A stretch of 10,636 bases of DNA from contig JAUWBY010000059.1 of NCBI GenBank assembly GCA_030609605.1, positions 1 through 10,636 of the forward strand. Direction: 5' to 3'. A program made the translations under genes and the position numbers. The notes under the pieces were generated by a model, which did no database searches, was not told the origin of the DNA, and saw only the letters and a list, made by a program, of their open reading frames with translations. Positions 1 to 6,952 of the stretch are shown here, piece after piece. This stretch comes from Candidatus Eiseniibacteriota bacterium (lineage in GTDB: Bacteria > Joyebacterota > Joyebacteria > Joyebacterales > Joyebacteraceae). The stretch's first letter is position 1. Each line of letters opens with the position of its first letter.

Positions 1-1458
1 GAGCTCGATCATCGACGGGAAACGGGCGAAGCGCGTCCGGTTGGCCTTCAGCGTTACCCGTGGATGCAGGAGTATCCTCGCGCCGAACGAAGGGCCGTGA
101 AAGTCAGTACGATGGACATCGGTGAGCGCCTCGGGAGGTCCGCCGATGGGAACGGGCCCCGTGTAATTGTCGGCCGACTCGTGATACCTGTACCCGGCCA
201 CGAACGTGAGCCTGCCGCCAAGGAGAAAGAGTTCGTCCTCCGCGGACAACAAGTAGGCAGTGCGCTTCCTCGTGAAGCCCACGCCGATGGCGGGATTCAA
301 GCTCTCAGGTATGAAACGCTCGCGCCTGAACTCCGCGAACAGACCCAGCGACTGGTGGGCAGCGTGCCAGTCAAACTTCGAAAGCAGATTCGCACCGTAG
401 TTCCAGCTCCTGTCATCTGAGTCGGACCTGTCGAAACCGACCTCGTCGTCCGGGTTGTAGAAGCGATCCCGCCTGGTGACATGGAAGCCCGAGATCCTGC
501 ACGAGAGAGCGCCTCTCGCGGCGGGCGGCGGTTCAACCGAGATGCGAGCGGTGTTCCGGAAGACCCTGTAGTGCACGCTCTTGATGTGTACGTTCTCAAT
601 CCCCGGGACACCGCTCCGCTTCCAGAAAGCTTCGTTCGATGCTTCGACCCTCGACCCGGCCCAGGGACCGGTGTCGAATCTGACGAGGAGATCGCTCTGT
701 CTGAAGTCGTTGTTCTCCCTCGCTACCACCTCATCGTCGTCCGTGTTCTCGGGCGTGCCGTGGCGGTCGAGGTACTCGAAATCGCCCTCGCTCCGGAGGT
801 GGTGGAAGACCACGGTGTAGTCGAGCGCAGCTTCGCGGTCGGGAGCCGCACCGTCTGTAGTGGCGCAGCCTCCCGTGCGGACCCCGAAACTCCCGGAGTG
901 CAGAAGATCGATCCTGAACGTCTCGTAGCTCCCGGCGGACAGTATCGCCGCAGTGCGGTCGGCGCCGGGCGAGCGCGTGACGAGATTCACGACGCCACCT
1001 ATCCCCGGGCTCCCGAACTCCACGGGCGCTCCCCCCCTGTAGACCTCGATGCGTTCCAGGCTGTCGAGCGGGAGATCCGCAAGGTTGGTCGCTCCGTAGC
1101 TGCCGGAGTTCATCGGAACGCCGTCCACATAGATCTCGACCTGCCCCGGCGAACTTGCTCGAATGGAGGCGGTGCTGTATGCGCCGAGGCCGCCGTATCG
1201 TTTCACGTGGACACCGGCACCTTTCTCGATGACGTCTGTCACGGTCGAGACACGACCTAGTTCGTCCGCGATCTCGTGGACGGTCGCGAACGTAGATACG
1301 AGTTCGAGCCGCTCGGGGCGGTCGGAGACGACTTCGAGCGTGTCGACGACAAAGGTGAGCGGCGCCGGCACGATGTGATCACCCGCGACAGCGGGAGAAA
1401 CGAGAACGAGGGCGGCGAGAATAGATGTGAAGCCCCCCAATGTACAACGATGCCCCAC
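1..1458 (-). CDS. TonB-dependent outer-membrane receptor, BtuB-like (3' end outside window)
   Basis: Outer-membrane active transporter, likely for vitamin B12 or another corrinoid, energised by TonB/ExbBD. The frame stays open for 486 codons to the left edge, so the C-terminal part of the barrel is missing. The proposed GTG start (1458-1456) has GGGGGA six bases upstream and gives a signal peptide of about 25 residues (hydrophobic LAALVLVSPAVA, likely cut after AVA). A TonB-box-like stretch (TFVVDTLEVVSD) lies near residues 35-45. The plug domain follows: VEIYVDGVPMN at residue 107, LERIEVYRGGAP at 133 and GIGGVVNLVTR at 152, all hallmark plug motifs. Beta-barrel sequence rich in aromatic and charged residues fills the rest. 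No stop or frameshift was seen when the whole strand was read. Substrate assignment is inferred from the cobalamin riboswitch upstream; the plug alone would only give 'TonB receptor'. A TTG at 1440 is an alternative start but has a poorer ribosome site. Confidence 0.93.
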   Translation of the reverse strand, partial: MGHRCTLGGFTSILAALVLVSPAVAGDHIVPAPLTFVVDTLEVVSDRPERLELVSTFATVHEIADELGRVSTVTDVIEKGAGVHVKRYGGLGAYSTASIRASSPGQVEIYVDGVPMNSGSYGATNLADLPLDSLERIEVYRGGAPVEFGSPGIGGVVNLVTRSPGADRTAAILSAGSYETFRIDLLHSGSFGVRTGGCATTDGAAPDREAALDYTVVFHHLRSEGDFEYLDRHGTPENTDDDEVVARENNDFRQSDLLVRFDTGPWAGSRVEASNEAFWKRSGVPGIENVHIKSVHYRVFRNTARISVEPPPAARGALSCRISGFHVTRRDRFYNPDDEVGFDRSDSDDRSWNYGANLLSKFDWHAAHQSLGLFAEFRRERFIPESLNPAIGVGFTRKRTAYLLSAEDELFLLGGRLTFVAGYRYHESADNYTGPVPIGGPPEALTDVHRTDFHGPSFGARILLHPRVTLKANRTRFARFPSMIEL

Positions 1459-1463
1459 AGGTT

Positions 1464-1492
1464 TTCCCCCAATGACAGACCGGTGGGAGGAA
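1464..1492 (-). promoter_or_regulatory. Hairpin that can hide the Shine-Dalgarno of the TonB receptor
   Basis: On the minus-strand RNA, UUCCUCC (1492-1486) can pair over seven consecutive positions (one of them U-G) with GGGGGAA (1470-1464), which contains the proposed ribosome binding site of the receptor. The 15-nt loop between them holds CGGUCUGUC (1482-1474), an exact 9-nt complement of GACAGACCG (1572-1564) located just after the riboswitch aptamer. That partner can also fold locally as CGGUC...GACCG (1581-1564). Together this looks like an expression platform controlling translation initiation. The pairing is seen in the sequence; the switching role is inferred. Confidence 0.5.
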
Positions 1493-1592
1493 TCCCCGCG
1501 GGGCGCCGTCATGCATGCCGGGTGGAGCAAGCGCTCGCGCAGTCGATTCGCACGCCCGTCTCTCGGTCTGTCCACGGACCGACGAGCACTCC

Positions 1593-1743
1593 CACCGGCA
1601 GGCATTCTGGCTCTCGGATCGTCCTACTACCCAGAAGACCGCGCTATCCGAGCGCGGCCTCGAAGGGTTCGTCCCCGACTACAGTTGCGGGACAGCACCG
1701 GTTTTTGACCGGTTTTCCCTGAATGGCCTTTCGGCGCCCGGTG
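1593..1743 (-). promoter_or_regulatory. Cobalamin (B12) riboswitch aptamer
   Basis: The minus-strand RNA carries the conserved core of the cobalamin riboswitch in the right order: AGGGAAAACCGG, then GCTGTCCCGCAACTGT (the most diagnostic block, around 1680-1697), then GUCGGGGACGAACCC, then GACGAUCCGAGAGCCAG followed by AAUGCCUGCC near the 3' end. The closing helix P1 is a perfect CACCGG (1743-1738) with CCGGTG (1598-1593). A GC-rich hairpin CCGCGCT/AGCGCGG occupies the middle. Ligand binding normally lowers expression of the downstream transport gene, here the TonB receptor about 135 nt away. I do not see the usual GCCACTG string in the central part, so this may be a compact or divergent subclass. 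Confidence 0.9.
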
Positions 1744-1761
1744 AGATTAATGTCTATTCTG

Positions 1762-1790
1762 AATCTACGGCTTCAGGCGCCTGCGGTCAA
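1762..1790 (-). promoter_or_regulatory. Sigma-70-type promoter for the riboswitch-receptor transcript
   Basis: Reading the minus strand, TTGACC (1790-1785) is followed after exactly 17 nt by TAGATT (1767-1762), four of six matches to the -10 consensus. Transcription would begin near 1755, about a dozen bases before the riboswitch P1 helix, which fits a riboswitch leader well. It lies only about 40 nt beyond the stop codon of the upstream peptidase gene, so the receptor probably has its own transcript. Assignment is by eye from consensus and spacing. Confidence 0.5.
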
Positions 1791-1831
1791 CAGGGAAAAG
1801 CCCAGACAGGCACAGCTTGGATCGCAGAACA

Positions 1832-4800
1832 CTACCGAAGCACGACGATCTTTCGCTCAAGCTCGGAAGTCCCGATGCGTGCCCTGACGAAATAGACGCC
1901 GGAGGCGACGTTCTCTCCGCTGTTGTCCGTTCCGTCCCAGTACGTTATGTAACCTCCAATCCGGCGCGGGCCGCCGAACAGGGATTTGATGTGGCGTCCA
2001 TCAAGAGAGAAAACGTCCACGAACGCCCACCTGTGGTCTGTTTCAACAACGTATCGGATCACGGTCTCGTCGGTGGTCGGGTTCGGGAAGGGTGGAAAAA
2101 GCCGGCAGACGGAGGTGTCGGACGGGATCGCCATGTTCCATGGACCGTGGATGGTGGTGGTCCCGCAGCACTCGAGGACGCTCAGGCGGTAGCTGTACTC
2201 GGTCCATTCTGCGGAGGAAGTGTCTGTGTAGCGATACCATCCTGTTGCGTCCGGCGAGAGCGGCGATGTCGTGAGGGGCGTGTACTCATCGTCCGATCCA
2301 GCGAGCCGGCGTTCCACATAGCATCCAAGAGGCCCGTCCCGAGGTGAGAGATACCATGTGAAGCTGACAGAATCAGGCGTCGCTTCCCAACTGAAACTGA
2401 TGAGAGCGACCGGCTGCTGCCACTCGGTCATGTTTGTCAGAAGAGCTCTGATCACGCTCTTGGCCGGGCCCGTCTCTATATAGTATAGAGGGAATCCGAG
2501 AACGGCGACGGAACCGGTGCCGTCGTCGTGAAGCCTGAGCGTGGCGCACGGGTTCTCATCAAGGTCCGTGTTGAGGTAGGCATCGAACAGGTGAAGTCTC
2601 GTCGTGGTTGGGGAAGGCCTGTAGACTTCACACGACGGCAGACCGCCATACATAGCGTGGCCTTCCTGCCACTTTACAAGCGTGTCTACCGGGAGGTGAA
2701 CGTAGCTCCACGGGGCGACCGAAATTCCCCCAAGAAACGCGTATCCGTAAGAGCCTGGGTTCCCCGGGTTGGACTGCGAATACGTGTTGTACATGCTGTC
2801 GATCCCCGCGTGGTCGTGAACGAAGTCTCCGTCACCAAAGACCCGCCACTGCTCGTACTGGCCGTTCGCCGCGAGTGCCGTGATAGCCGAGTGTCCCTCG
2901 ATGATGAGATTGCCGCCGGTCCGAACGAATCCCTCAATCGCGTGGTAGCCGGATTCAGATTGCGCGGGGTGAAGCAATGTTGCGCTCGCACCAAGGCTCC
3001 ACAACACCGTCTTGTAGACGGCCAGATCCTCCATCGATGGGAGTTGGGGATCTGTGCCGGAGAAGTGTTCGTAGGGATCCCACGTGTCGTGTTCCAACCC
3101 GGAAAGAATCGAGTCGTAGAACGCGTCGTGCGTCGCGTCGGGCACGGACTGCCCGAACCAGTCATCCACGTGGAGAAGAGGCAAGTTCATCTCCGCGTGA
3201 GTAGTGGTGATCGCAATCTTGCCCACGGTGCGCGAACCGTTCTCGTCTTCAGTCAAGAAGTAGATGGCCGTATCTCCCAACTCTGGCACGATGACGAAGT
3301 CGTGGGGTACGTTCTCCCAGTCCGACCAGTCGATGGTGTCGCCGACAGCAACGGCAACGACATCGGCGACGCCACAGTAGGCGTCCGCGGTTGCTTCCAG
3401 TCCAAAGACAAGGTGCTCTCCCTCGAAGACGCGAACTCCAGATACGTTCCCCGAGGACCAGTGGCCGGAGAACTCCACCGTCTCCTGGATGAAGCTCATC
3501 TCGATACTCAGAGTCGGGTGGAGCATACCGGTAGCCGTGAACGAGTGTGACGCGGGGGACGGATCCACCGCTCCGTCCTCGTCGACCGCTCGCACCTCGA
3601 AGCGGTAGTCACCCTCAGTGAGGTCCGGCGGGACGATCGATGTCTGGCTCGCGGGAAGCTCGATCCACGCGCGCTCAACGCGCACCGAGGACGAGTACTC
3701 GCGAAGCGGCACGACGCGGTACTCGTGGAAGGCGATGTCGCCATCGAAATCAACGGCGGTCCATTCGAAGAGCGGCAAGAGCGTGAGAATCGAGTGCGTC
3801 GCGGCGCAGTTCTCGGTGAGCACGGTCTCCGGGGGTAGGTTAGGTTCCTCTCCTATGACCCCGGCGACGGCAGCCCCGGTGGCTACGTTGACTGCGGCGA
3901 GCGCGCGACACATCGGGAGGTCCACGTTCTCGATGAGATCATTCGGGGTGTGGTGGTATGGAGACCACCCCGCGCCCGCGCTCGTGTCCAACACATTGTA
4001 GCCCGACTCCCAGAAGCTGTTCTGGTCGCTCGCGCCTATCGGCCGCACGGTCGTGACGCAGCCATAGCCGGTGTTCTCCGTGATGAGATCGCACATGAGG
4101 GCGGCCACGGCGAGCGATGACGAGTCCGAGTAGACGATGGCAGTCGGGTCCGGTTCGTCCGGGTATCCCAGGCAGTCCATATTGAGATAGATGACAATGT
4201 CGAGTCCGGCAGCGACGGCGTCTCTCACCCAGGCGCGGCTTCCCCGCAGTCCAAGTTCCTCACCCGACCAGCAGGCGAAGATGACGCTTCGTTCCAGATC
4301 GAGCTCGGCTAAGAGCCGGGCGGCCTCGAGAACGCCTGCTATCCCAGTGCCATTGTCATCAGCTCCTGGCGCAGGTGCATTTGGATCGGAAAAGTTGTCC
4401 GTAGTGACCGAGTCGTAGTGACCGCCGATGACGATGTACTCGTCGGGGCGAAAAGAGCCCTCCTTCCACGCCAGGACGTTCATCGCGTCGACCGTGTCCT
4501 GGAAGGTCCAGCATCTGAATGTGTCCAGCTCCACCTCGCTGAGTCCGTACTCGATGAACTTGTCACGGATCCAGTAGCCCGCCGCCCAGCACGAATCGAC
4601 GGCGACATACCTGCTCGCGTAATCCTGCATGTGCTGTATGGTCGAGGTGATGTTCTTGAGACTCGTCGAGTCCATGAGAGCGGCAAGGAGACTGTCGGGT
4701 GGCGTGCGGGAAAAGAGGTGCCCCGGCGCGCGAGCGTGAGCGAGTGCATCTGCGGCAGTACCGCATGGGGCTGTTTCGACTCGTACGTCATCGGGCCACG

Positions 4801-4933
4801 GCACGTCACCCGCGAGCATGGCGAGCGGCGCCCGCGGTGTCCTGGTCTGTGAGTGCGCAGCCGGAGGCGGATCGGCCGTGACCAGTGCGACGGCGAGCAG
4901 GACGCTAAGTGCGACGAATGAACGGAGGTTCAT
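1832..4933 (-). CDS. Secreted M28-family zinc aminopeptidase with FlgD-like C-terminal sorting domain
   Basis: Large exported multi-domain protein of 1033 residues. Start chosen at ATG 4933-4931: GGAG lies five bases upstream and the protein then begins with a signal peptide (MNLRSFVALSVLLAVALV...). The frame is open 14 codons further upstream, but those lack a signal. The M28 catalytic domain spans roughly residues 110-360 and has every expected co-catalytic zinc ligand and the base: H172 (GGHYDS), D193 (GADDNGTG), E225 and E226 (GEELG), D253 (NMD) and H328 (HHTPND). It should cleave N-terminal residues from peptides outside the cell. Next come an Ig/fibronectin-like domain (about 385-470), a beta-rich segment (475-580), a domain resembling class-I glutamine-amidotransferase-like folds (580-835), a second fibronectin-like domain (840-920), and a FlgD-like C-terminus (945-1033; FPNPTTDETVIRY, GVYFVRARIG, ERKIVVLR). 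The last is typical of proteins sent out by type IX-like secretion. Substrate specificity is unknown. Confidence 0.93.
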   Translation of the reverse strand: MNLRSFVALSVLLAVALVTADPPPAAHSQTRTPRAPLAMLAGDVPWPDDVRVETAPCGTAADALAHARAPGHLFSRTPPDSLLAALMDSTSLKNITSTIQHMQDYASRYVAVDSCWAAGYWIRDKFIEYGLSEVELDTFRCWTFQDTVDAMNVLAWKEGSFRPDEYIVIGGHYDSVTTDNFSDPNAPAPGADDNGTGIAGVLEAARLLAELDLERSVIFACWSGEELGLRGSRAWVRDAVAAGLDIVIYLNMDCLGYPDEPDPTAIVYSDSSSLAVAALMCDLITENTGYGCVTTVRPIGASDQNSFWESGYNVLDTSAGAGWSPYHHTPNDLIENVDLPMCRALAAVNVATGAAVAGVIGEEPNLPPETVLTENCAATHSILTLLPLFEWTAVDFDGDIAFHEYRVVPLREYSSSVRVERAWIELPASQTSIVPPDLTEGDYRFEVRAVDEDGAVDPSPASHSFTATGMLHPTLSIEMSFIQETVEFSGHWSSGNVSGVRVFEGEHLVFGLEATADAYCGVADVVAVAVGDTIDWSDWENVPHDFVIVPELGDTAIYFLTEDENGSRTVGKIAITTTHAEMNLPLLHVDDWFGQSVPDATHDAFYDSILSGLEHDTWDPYEHFSGTDPQLPSMEDLAVYKTVLWSLGASATLLHPAQSESGYHAIEGFVRTGGNLIIEGHSAITALAANGQYEQWRVFGDGDFVHDHAGIDSMYNTYSQSNPGNPGSYGYAFLGGISVAPWSYVHLPVDTLVKWQEGHAMYGGLPSCEVYRPSPTTTRLHLFDAYLNTDLDENPCATLRLHDDGTGSVAVLGFPLYYIETGPAKSVIRALLTNMTEWQQPVALISFSWEATPDSVSFTWYLSPRDGPLGCYVERRLAGSDDEYTPLTTSPLSPDATGWYRYTDTSSAEWTEYSYRLSVLECCGTTTIHGPWNMAIPSDTSVCRLFPPFPNPTTDETVIRYVVETDHRWAFVDVFSLDGRHIKSLFGGPRRIGGYITYWDGTDNSGENVASGVYFVRARIGTSELERKIVVLR

Positions 4934-4966
4934 TTCATCTCCATACGATGGCCTCTTGTCAGCCGC

Positions 4967-4987
4967 AGTATACACCCAGAAGGGTGT
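4967..4987 (-). promoter_or_regulatory. Possible -10 element and dyad upstream of the peptidase gene
   Basis: TATACT (4972-4967, minus strand) matches five of six -10 consensus bases and sits 34 bases before the peptidase start codon. A perfect inverted repeat ACACCC-AGAA-GGGTGT (4972-4987) abuts it and could be an operator. I found no convincing -35 element at the right spacing, so this is a tentative call. Confidence 0.25.
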
Positions 4988-5127
4988 GAGAACGAGTGGG
5001 CACGGAGTCCCGGATACGTCCTGTGCTGTCTACGGACCCTCCGCTATCCATCAGACTCTCCGTACAAGTAGTACTGTGGAACCTTCGCCGTTGTGCTACG
5101 ATGACGATACTGCTCATGGGCGCGTGT

Positions 5128-5161
5128 GCCGTGCCGCACCGGGCACGGCCCGAAAAGGAGG
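5128..5161 (+). promoter_or_regulatory. Leader hairpin followed by full-consensus Shine-Dalgarno
   Basis: GCCGTGCC (5128-5135) and GGCACGGC (5142-5149) form a perfect 8-bp GC-rich stem with a 6-nt loop. Five bases later comes AAGGAGG (5155-5161), then five bases to the ATG at 5167. The ribosome site decides the start of the exported cysteine-rich protein over in-frame upstream ATGs. A stable hairpin in this position could protect the mRNA 5' end or tune initiation; that role is inferred. Confidence 0.55.
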
Positions 5162-5166
5162 CTGGC

Positions 5167-5634
5167 ATGCGATGCGTGAATATCATCGTCGTGCTTGCCA
5201 TCGCTTTTCTTACCGCAGGGTCCGCACAGGCCCAGATCTGCGATGAGCAAGTAATCTTCGAGACCGGTCCAGGCACGATCATCTGCCACCACACACAGAC
5301 CGAGTTCAACTGCTGCGCTTGGATAGACTTCGCCGTGGACATCGAGGGGTTCTCGATCTCGATCGAGGAGGCGGAGGCCTACGAATCCGGTCCCTGCTAC
5401 TGCAATTGCTGCTTCGACAACGAGATCGTGATCGGCGGCCTTGAGCCGGGTCTCTACGCGGTGAGTATCTGCAAGATCCGACTGGGCGGCCCGGAGTTCG
5501 TCGGGACCTGGGAGATCCAGGTTGAGGGGCAATCAGCGCCCTTCGTCGAGACGACGTACGAGCCGTGCGTGCAGACGACCGTCGACGACGATCTCATATG
5601 GAGCTGGGGCACCATGAAGGCGCTGTATAGATGA
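5167..5634 (+). CDS. Small exported cysteine-rich protein of unknown function
   Basis: I do not recognise a family. The 155-residue product starts with a clean signal peptide (MRCVNIIVVLAIAFLTAG, cleavage expected after AQA at residue 22). The mature part has ten cysteines at 25, 40, 49, 50, 77, 79, 81, 82, 102 and 134, including the cluster CYCNCC at 77-82. An even number suggests disulfides, although metal binding by the cluster is possible. Alternating hydrophobic and polar stretches (FSISIEEAEAY, EIVIGGLEPGLYAVSI, TWEIQVEG) suggest a compact beta-sandwich. The mature protein looks acidic. There is no C-terminal sorting domain or membrane anchor, so it should be periplasmic or released. 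Start chosen at 5167 because of the AAGGAGG site and the signal peptide; an in-frame ATG at 5101 lacks both. It is transcribed divergently from the M28 peptidase and closed by its own terminator, so it is probably a single-gene unit. Confidence 0.8.
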   Translation: MRCVNIIVVLAIAFLTAGSAQAQICDEQVIFETGPGTIICHHTQTEFNCCAWIDFAVDIEGFSISIEEAEAYESGPCYCNCCFDNEIVIGGLEPGLYAVSICKIRLGGPEFVGTWEIQVEGQSAPFVETTYEPCVQTTVDDDLIWSWGTMKALYR

Positions 5635-5664
5635 TATGGAACAACCGGAGTTAGGCTGGTTCTT

Positions 5665-5703
5665 CAGGGTCCCGTGGACAACCACGGGGCCCTGCCGTTT
5701 TCG
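5665..5703 (+). terminator. Rho-independent terminator of the cysteine-rich protein gene
   Basis: CAGGGTCCCGTGG (5665-5677) pairs with CCACGGGGCCCTG (5682-5694) across a 4-nt ACAA loop: 13 paired positions, one of them T-G. The stem is followed by CCGTTTTC, a short T-tract. It lies 30 nt past the stop codon at 5634. The stem is very strong and the T-run weak, so termination is likely but efficiency is uncertain. Confidence 0.7.
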
Positions 5704-5746
5704 GGGGAAGAGGCTTCATCGACGGTGACTCAGACTCGTCTGAAGG

Positions 5747-5775
5747 TTGCCTGCACGAGTTCGGCCTGCTAAACT
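5747..5775 (+). promoter_or_regulatory. Candidate promoter of the MoxR operon
   Basis: TTGCCT (5747-5752) and TAAACT (5770-5775) are separated by exactly 17 nt, each with four of six consensus bases. It is placed after the preceding terminator and 131 nt before the moxR start. Called by eye; other start sites in this leader are possible. Confidence 0.35.
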
Positions 5776-5792
5776 CTCCGTCCTAGGCGCGT

Positions 5793-5811
5793 GTCACAAT
5801 GTAGGTGTGAC
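5793..5811. other. Short inverted repeat in the MoxR leader
   Basis: GTCACA (5793-5798) and TGTGAC (5806-5811) are perfect inverted copies separated by 7 nt. Placed just downstream of the candidate -10 element, it could be an operator for a dimeric regulator or a weak RNA hairpin. No regulator gene is adjacent, so the function is open. Confidence 0.3.
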
Positions 5812-5906
5812 CGGGCAACATTGATTACTCATACCGCGGCGCGGGTCCCTTGCTGGCGACCGGCGCGGCGGCTCATTGCGTTTCATACGTAGCCGTGAGG
5901 AAGACT

Positions 5907-6911
5907 ATGAACCCTGAGATGAGACCTACCGAGGGCGGCGACCTCGAGGCCGTGAAGACACTTAAGAGTGCGAAAGAGAAGATCCTTGGAGAGATAAGAA
6001 AAGTGATCGTGGGCCAGGACCAAGTCATCGAGGATCTCCTTATGGCCATTCTGGCTGACGGGCACTGCCTTCTGATTGGTGTCCCGGGGCTTGCGAAGAC
6101 ACTGATGGTCAGTACACTGGCCGCCGTCCTGGACCTCTCCTTCAAGCGGATCCAGTTCACGCCCGATCTCATGCCGTCCGACATCACCGGGACTGACATC
6201 ATCGAAGAGGACCCGGCGACCCACGCGAGGGACTTCAAGTTCATCAAGGGGCCGGTCTTCGCGAACATAGTTCTGGCCGACGAGATCAACAGAACGCCAC
6301 CGAAGACGCAGGCGGCTCTTCTCCAGGCGATGCAGGAGAAAGAAGTCTCGGCGGGCGGTAACACCCACGCCTTAGCACTTCCGTTCTTCGTGCTCGCGAC
6401 CCAGAACCCGATCGAGCTTGAAGGGACCTATCCTCTTCCCGAAGCGCAGCTCGATCGTTTCATGTTCAGCATCCACGTGGACTATCCGAGTGAGGTGGAG
6501 GAGAAGGAGATCGTGGAATCGACGACCAGCGCCTATGTCCCCGAGCTTGAGAAAGTGCTGGACGGAGATGACATCCAGCGACTGCAGAAGCTCATCCGTC
6601 GCGTGCCCGTTCCCGACCACACTCTGGACTTCGCGGTGAAGCTGGCTCGCAGCACGCGCCCGACCGAAGACTCGCCTGACTACATCCGGAACTGGGTGAG
6701 TTGGGGCGCGGGGCCAAGAGCCTCGCAGTATCTGATACTGGGCGCCAAGACGCGCGCGGTACTGCATGGGAAGTACGCGCCCGAGACGGAAGACGTGAGG
6801 GCCGTCGCCGGGCTCGTTCTCAGACACCGCATTGTGACGAACTTCAACGCGGAAGCGGACGGCATCTCGGCCGCGGACATCGTCGCCCGTCTCGTGTCCG
6901 ACGCAGCATAG
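5907..6911 (+). CDS. moxR: MoxR-family AAA+ ATPase
   Basis: Cytoplasmic chaperone-like ATPase of 334 residues, the usual MoxR length. Start chosen at ATG 5907, with GAGGA five bases upstream; the frame is open 19 codons further but that extension is atypical for the family. Motifs in order: IVGQDQVIEDLLMAILADGHCLLIG-type N-terminus, Walker A GVPGLAKT (58-65), Walker B IVLADEINR (121-129), sensor 1 ATQNP (164-168), then the MoxR signature EGTYPLPEAQLDRF (172-185) with the arginine of the finger/sensor region. A C-terminal helical lid domain follows. MoxR proteins act with VWA-domain partners to assemble or mature protein complexes. The DUF58 and VWA genes directly downstream (41-nt gap to the next) fit that pairing. 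The actual client is not shown by the sequence. Confidence 0.95.
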   Translation: MNPEMRPTEGGDLEAVKTLKSAKEKILGEIRKVIVGQDQVIEDLLMAILADGHCLLIGVPGLAKTLMVSTLAAVLDLSFKRIQFTPDLMPSDITGTDIIEEDPATHARDFKFIKGPVFANIVLADEINRTPPKTQAALLQAMQEKEVSAGGNTHALALPFFVLATQNPIELEGTYPLPEAQLDRFMFSIHVDYPSEVEEKEIVESTTSAYVPELEKVLDGDDIQRLQKLIRRVPVPDHTLDFAVKLARSTRPTEDSPDYIRNWVSWGAGPRASQYLILGAKTRAVLHGKYAPETEDVRAVAGLVLRHRIVTNFNAEADGISAADIVARLVSDAA

Positions 6912-6952
6912 ACACCCGAGCATCCGAGAGCGAAAAGACGCGGAGAGCCGCG

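Noticed and set aside
481..1260. Long plus-strand open frame opposite the TonB receptor
   Set aside because: The opposite strand reads as an unbroken TonB receptor with plug motifs; the plus-strand frame shows no family features and is a shadow in GC-rich DNA.
1438..1440. TTG as start of the TonB receptor
   Set aside because: It lacks a good ribosome site, whereas GTG at 1458 has GGGGGA at ideal spacing and still yields a proper signal peptide.
2528..3550. 340-codon plus-strand open frame inside the peptidase gene
   Set aside because: It is antisense to the M28 protein, rich in Arg/Val without domain signatures, and has no convincing ribosome site.
5084..5110. Promoter for the cysteine-rich protein (TTCGCC ... 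GATACT, 17-nt spacing)
   Set aside because: Only three and four of six consensus matches, no better than other hexamers in this stretch, so no promoter is called for this gene.
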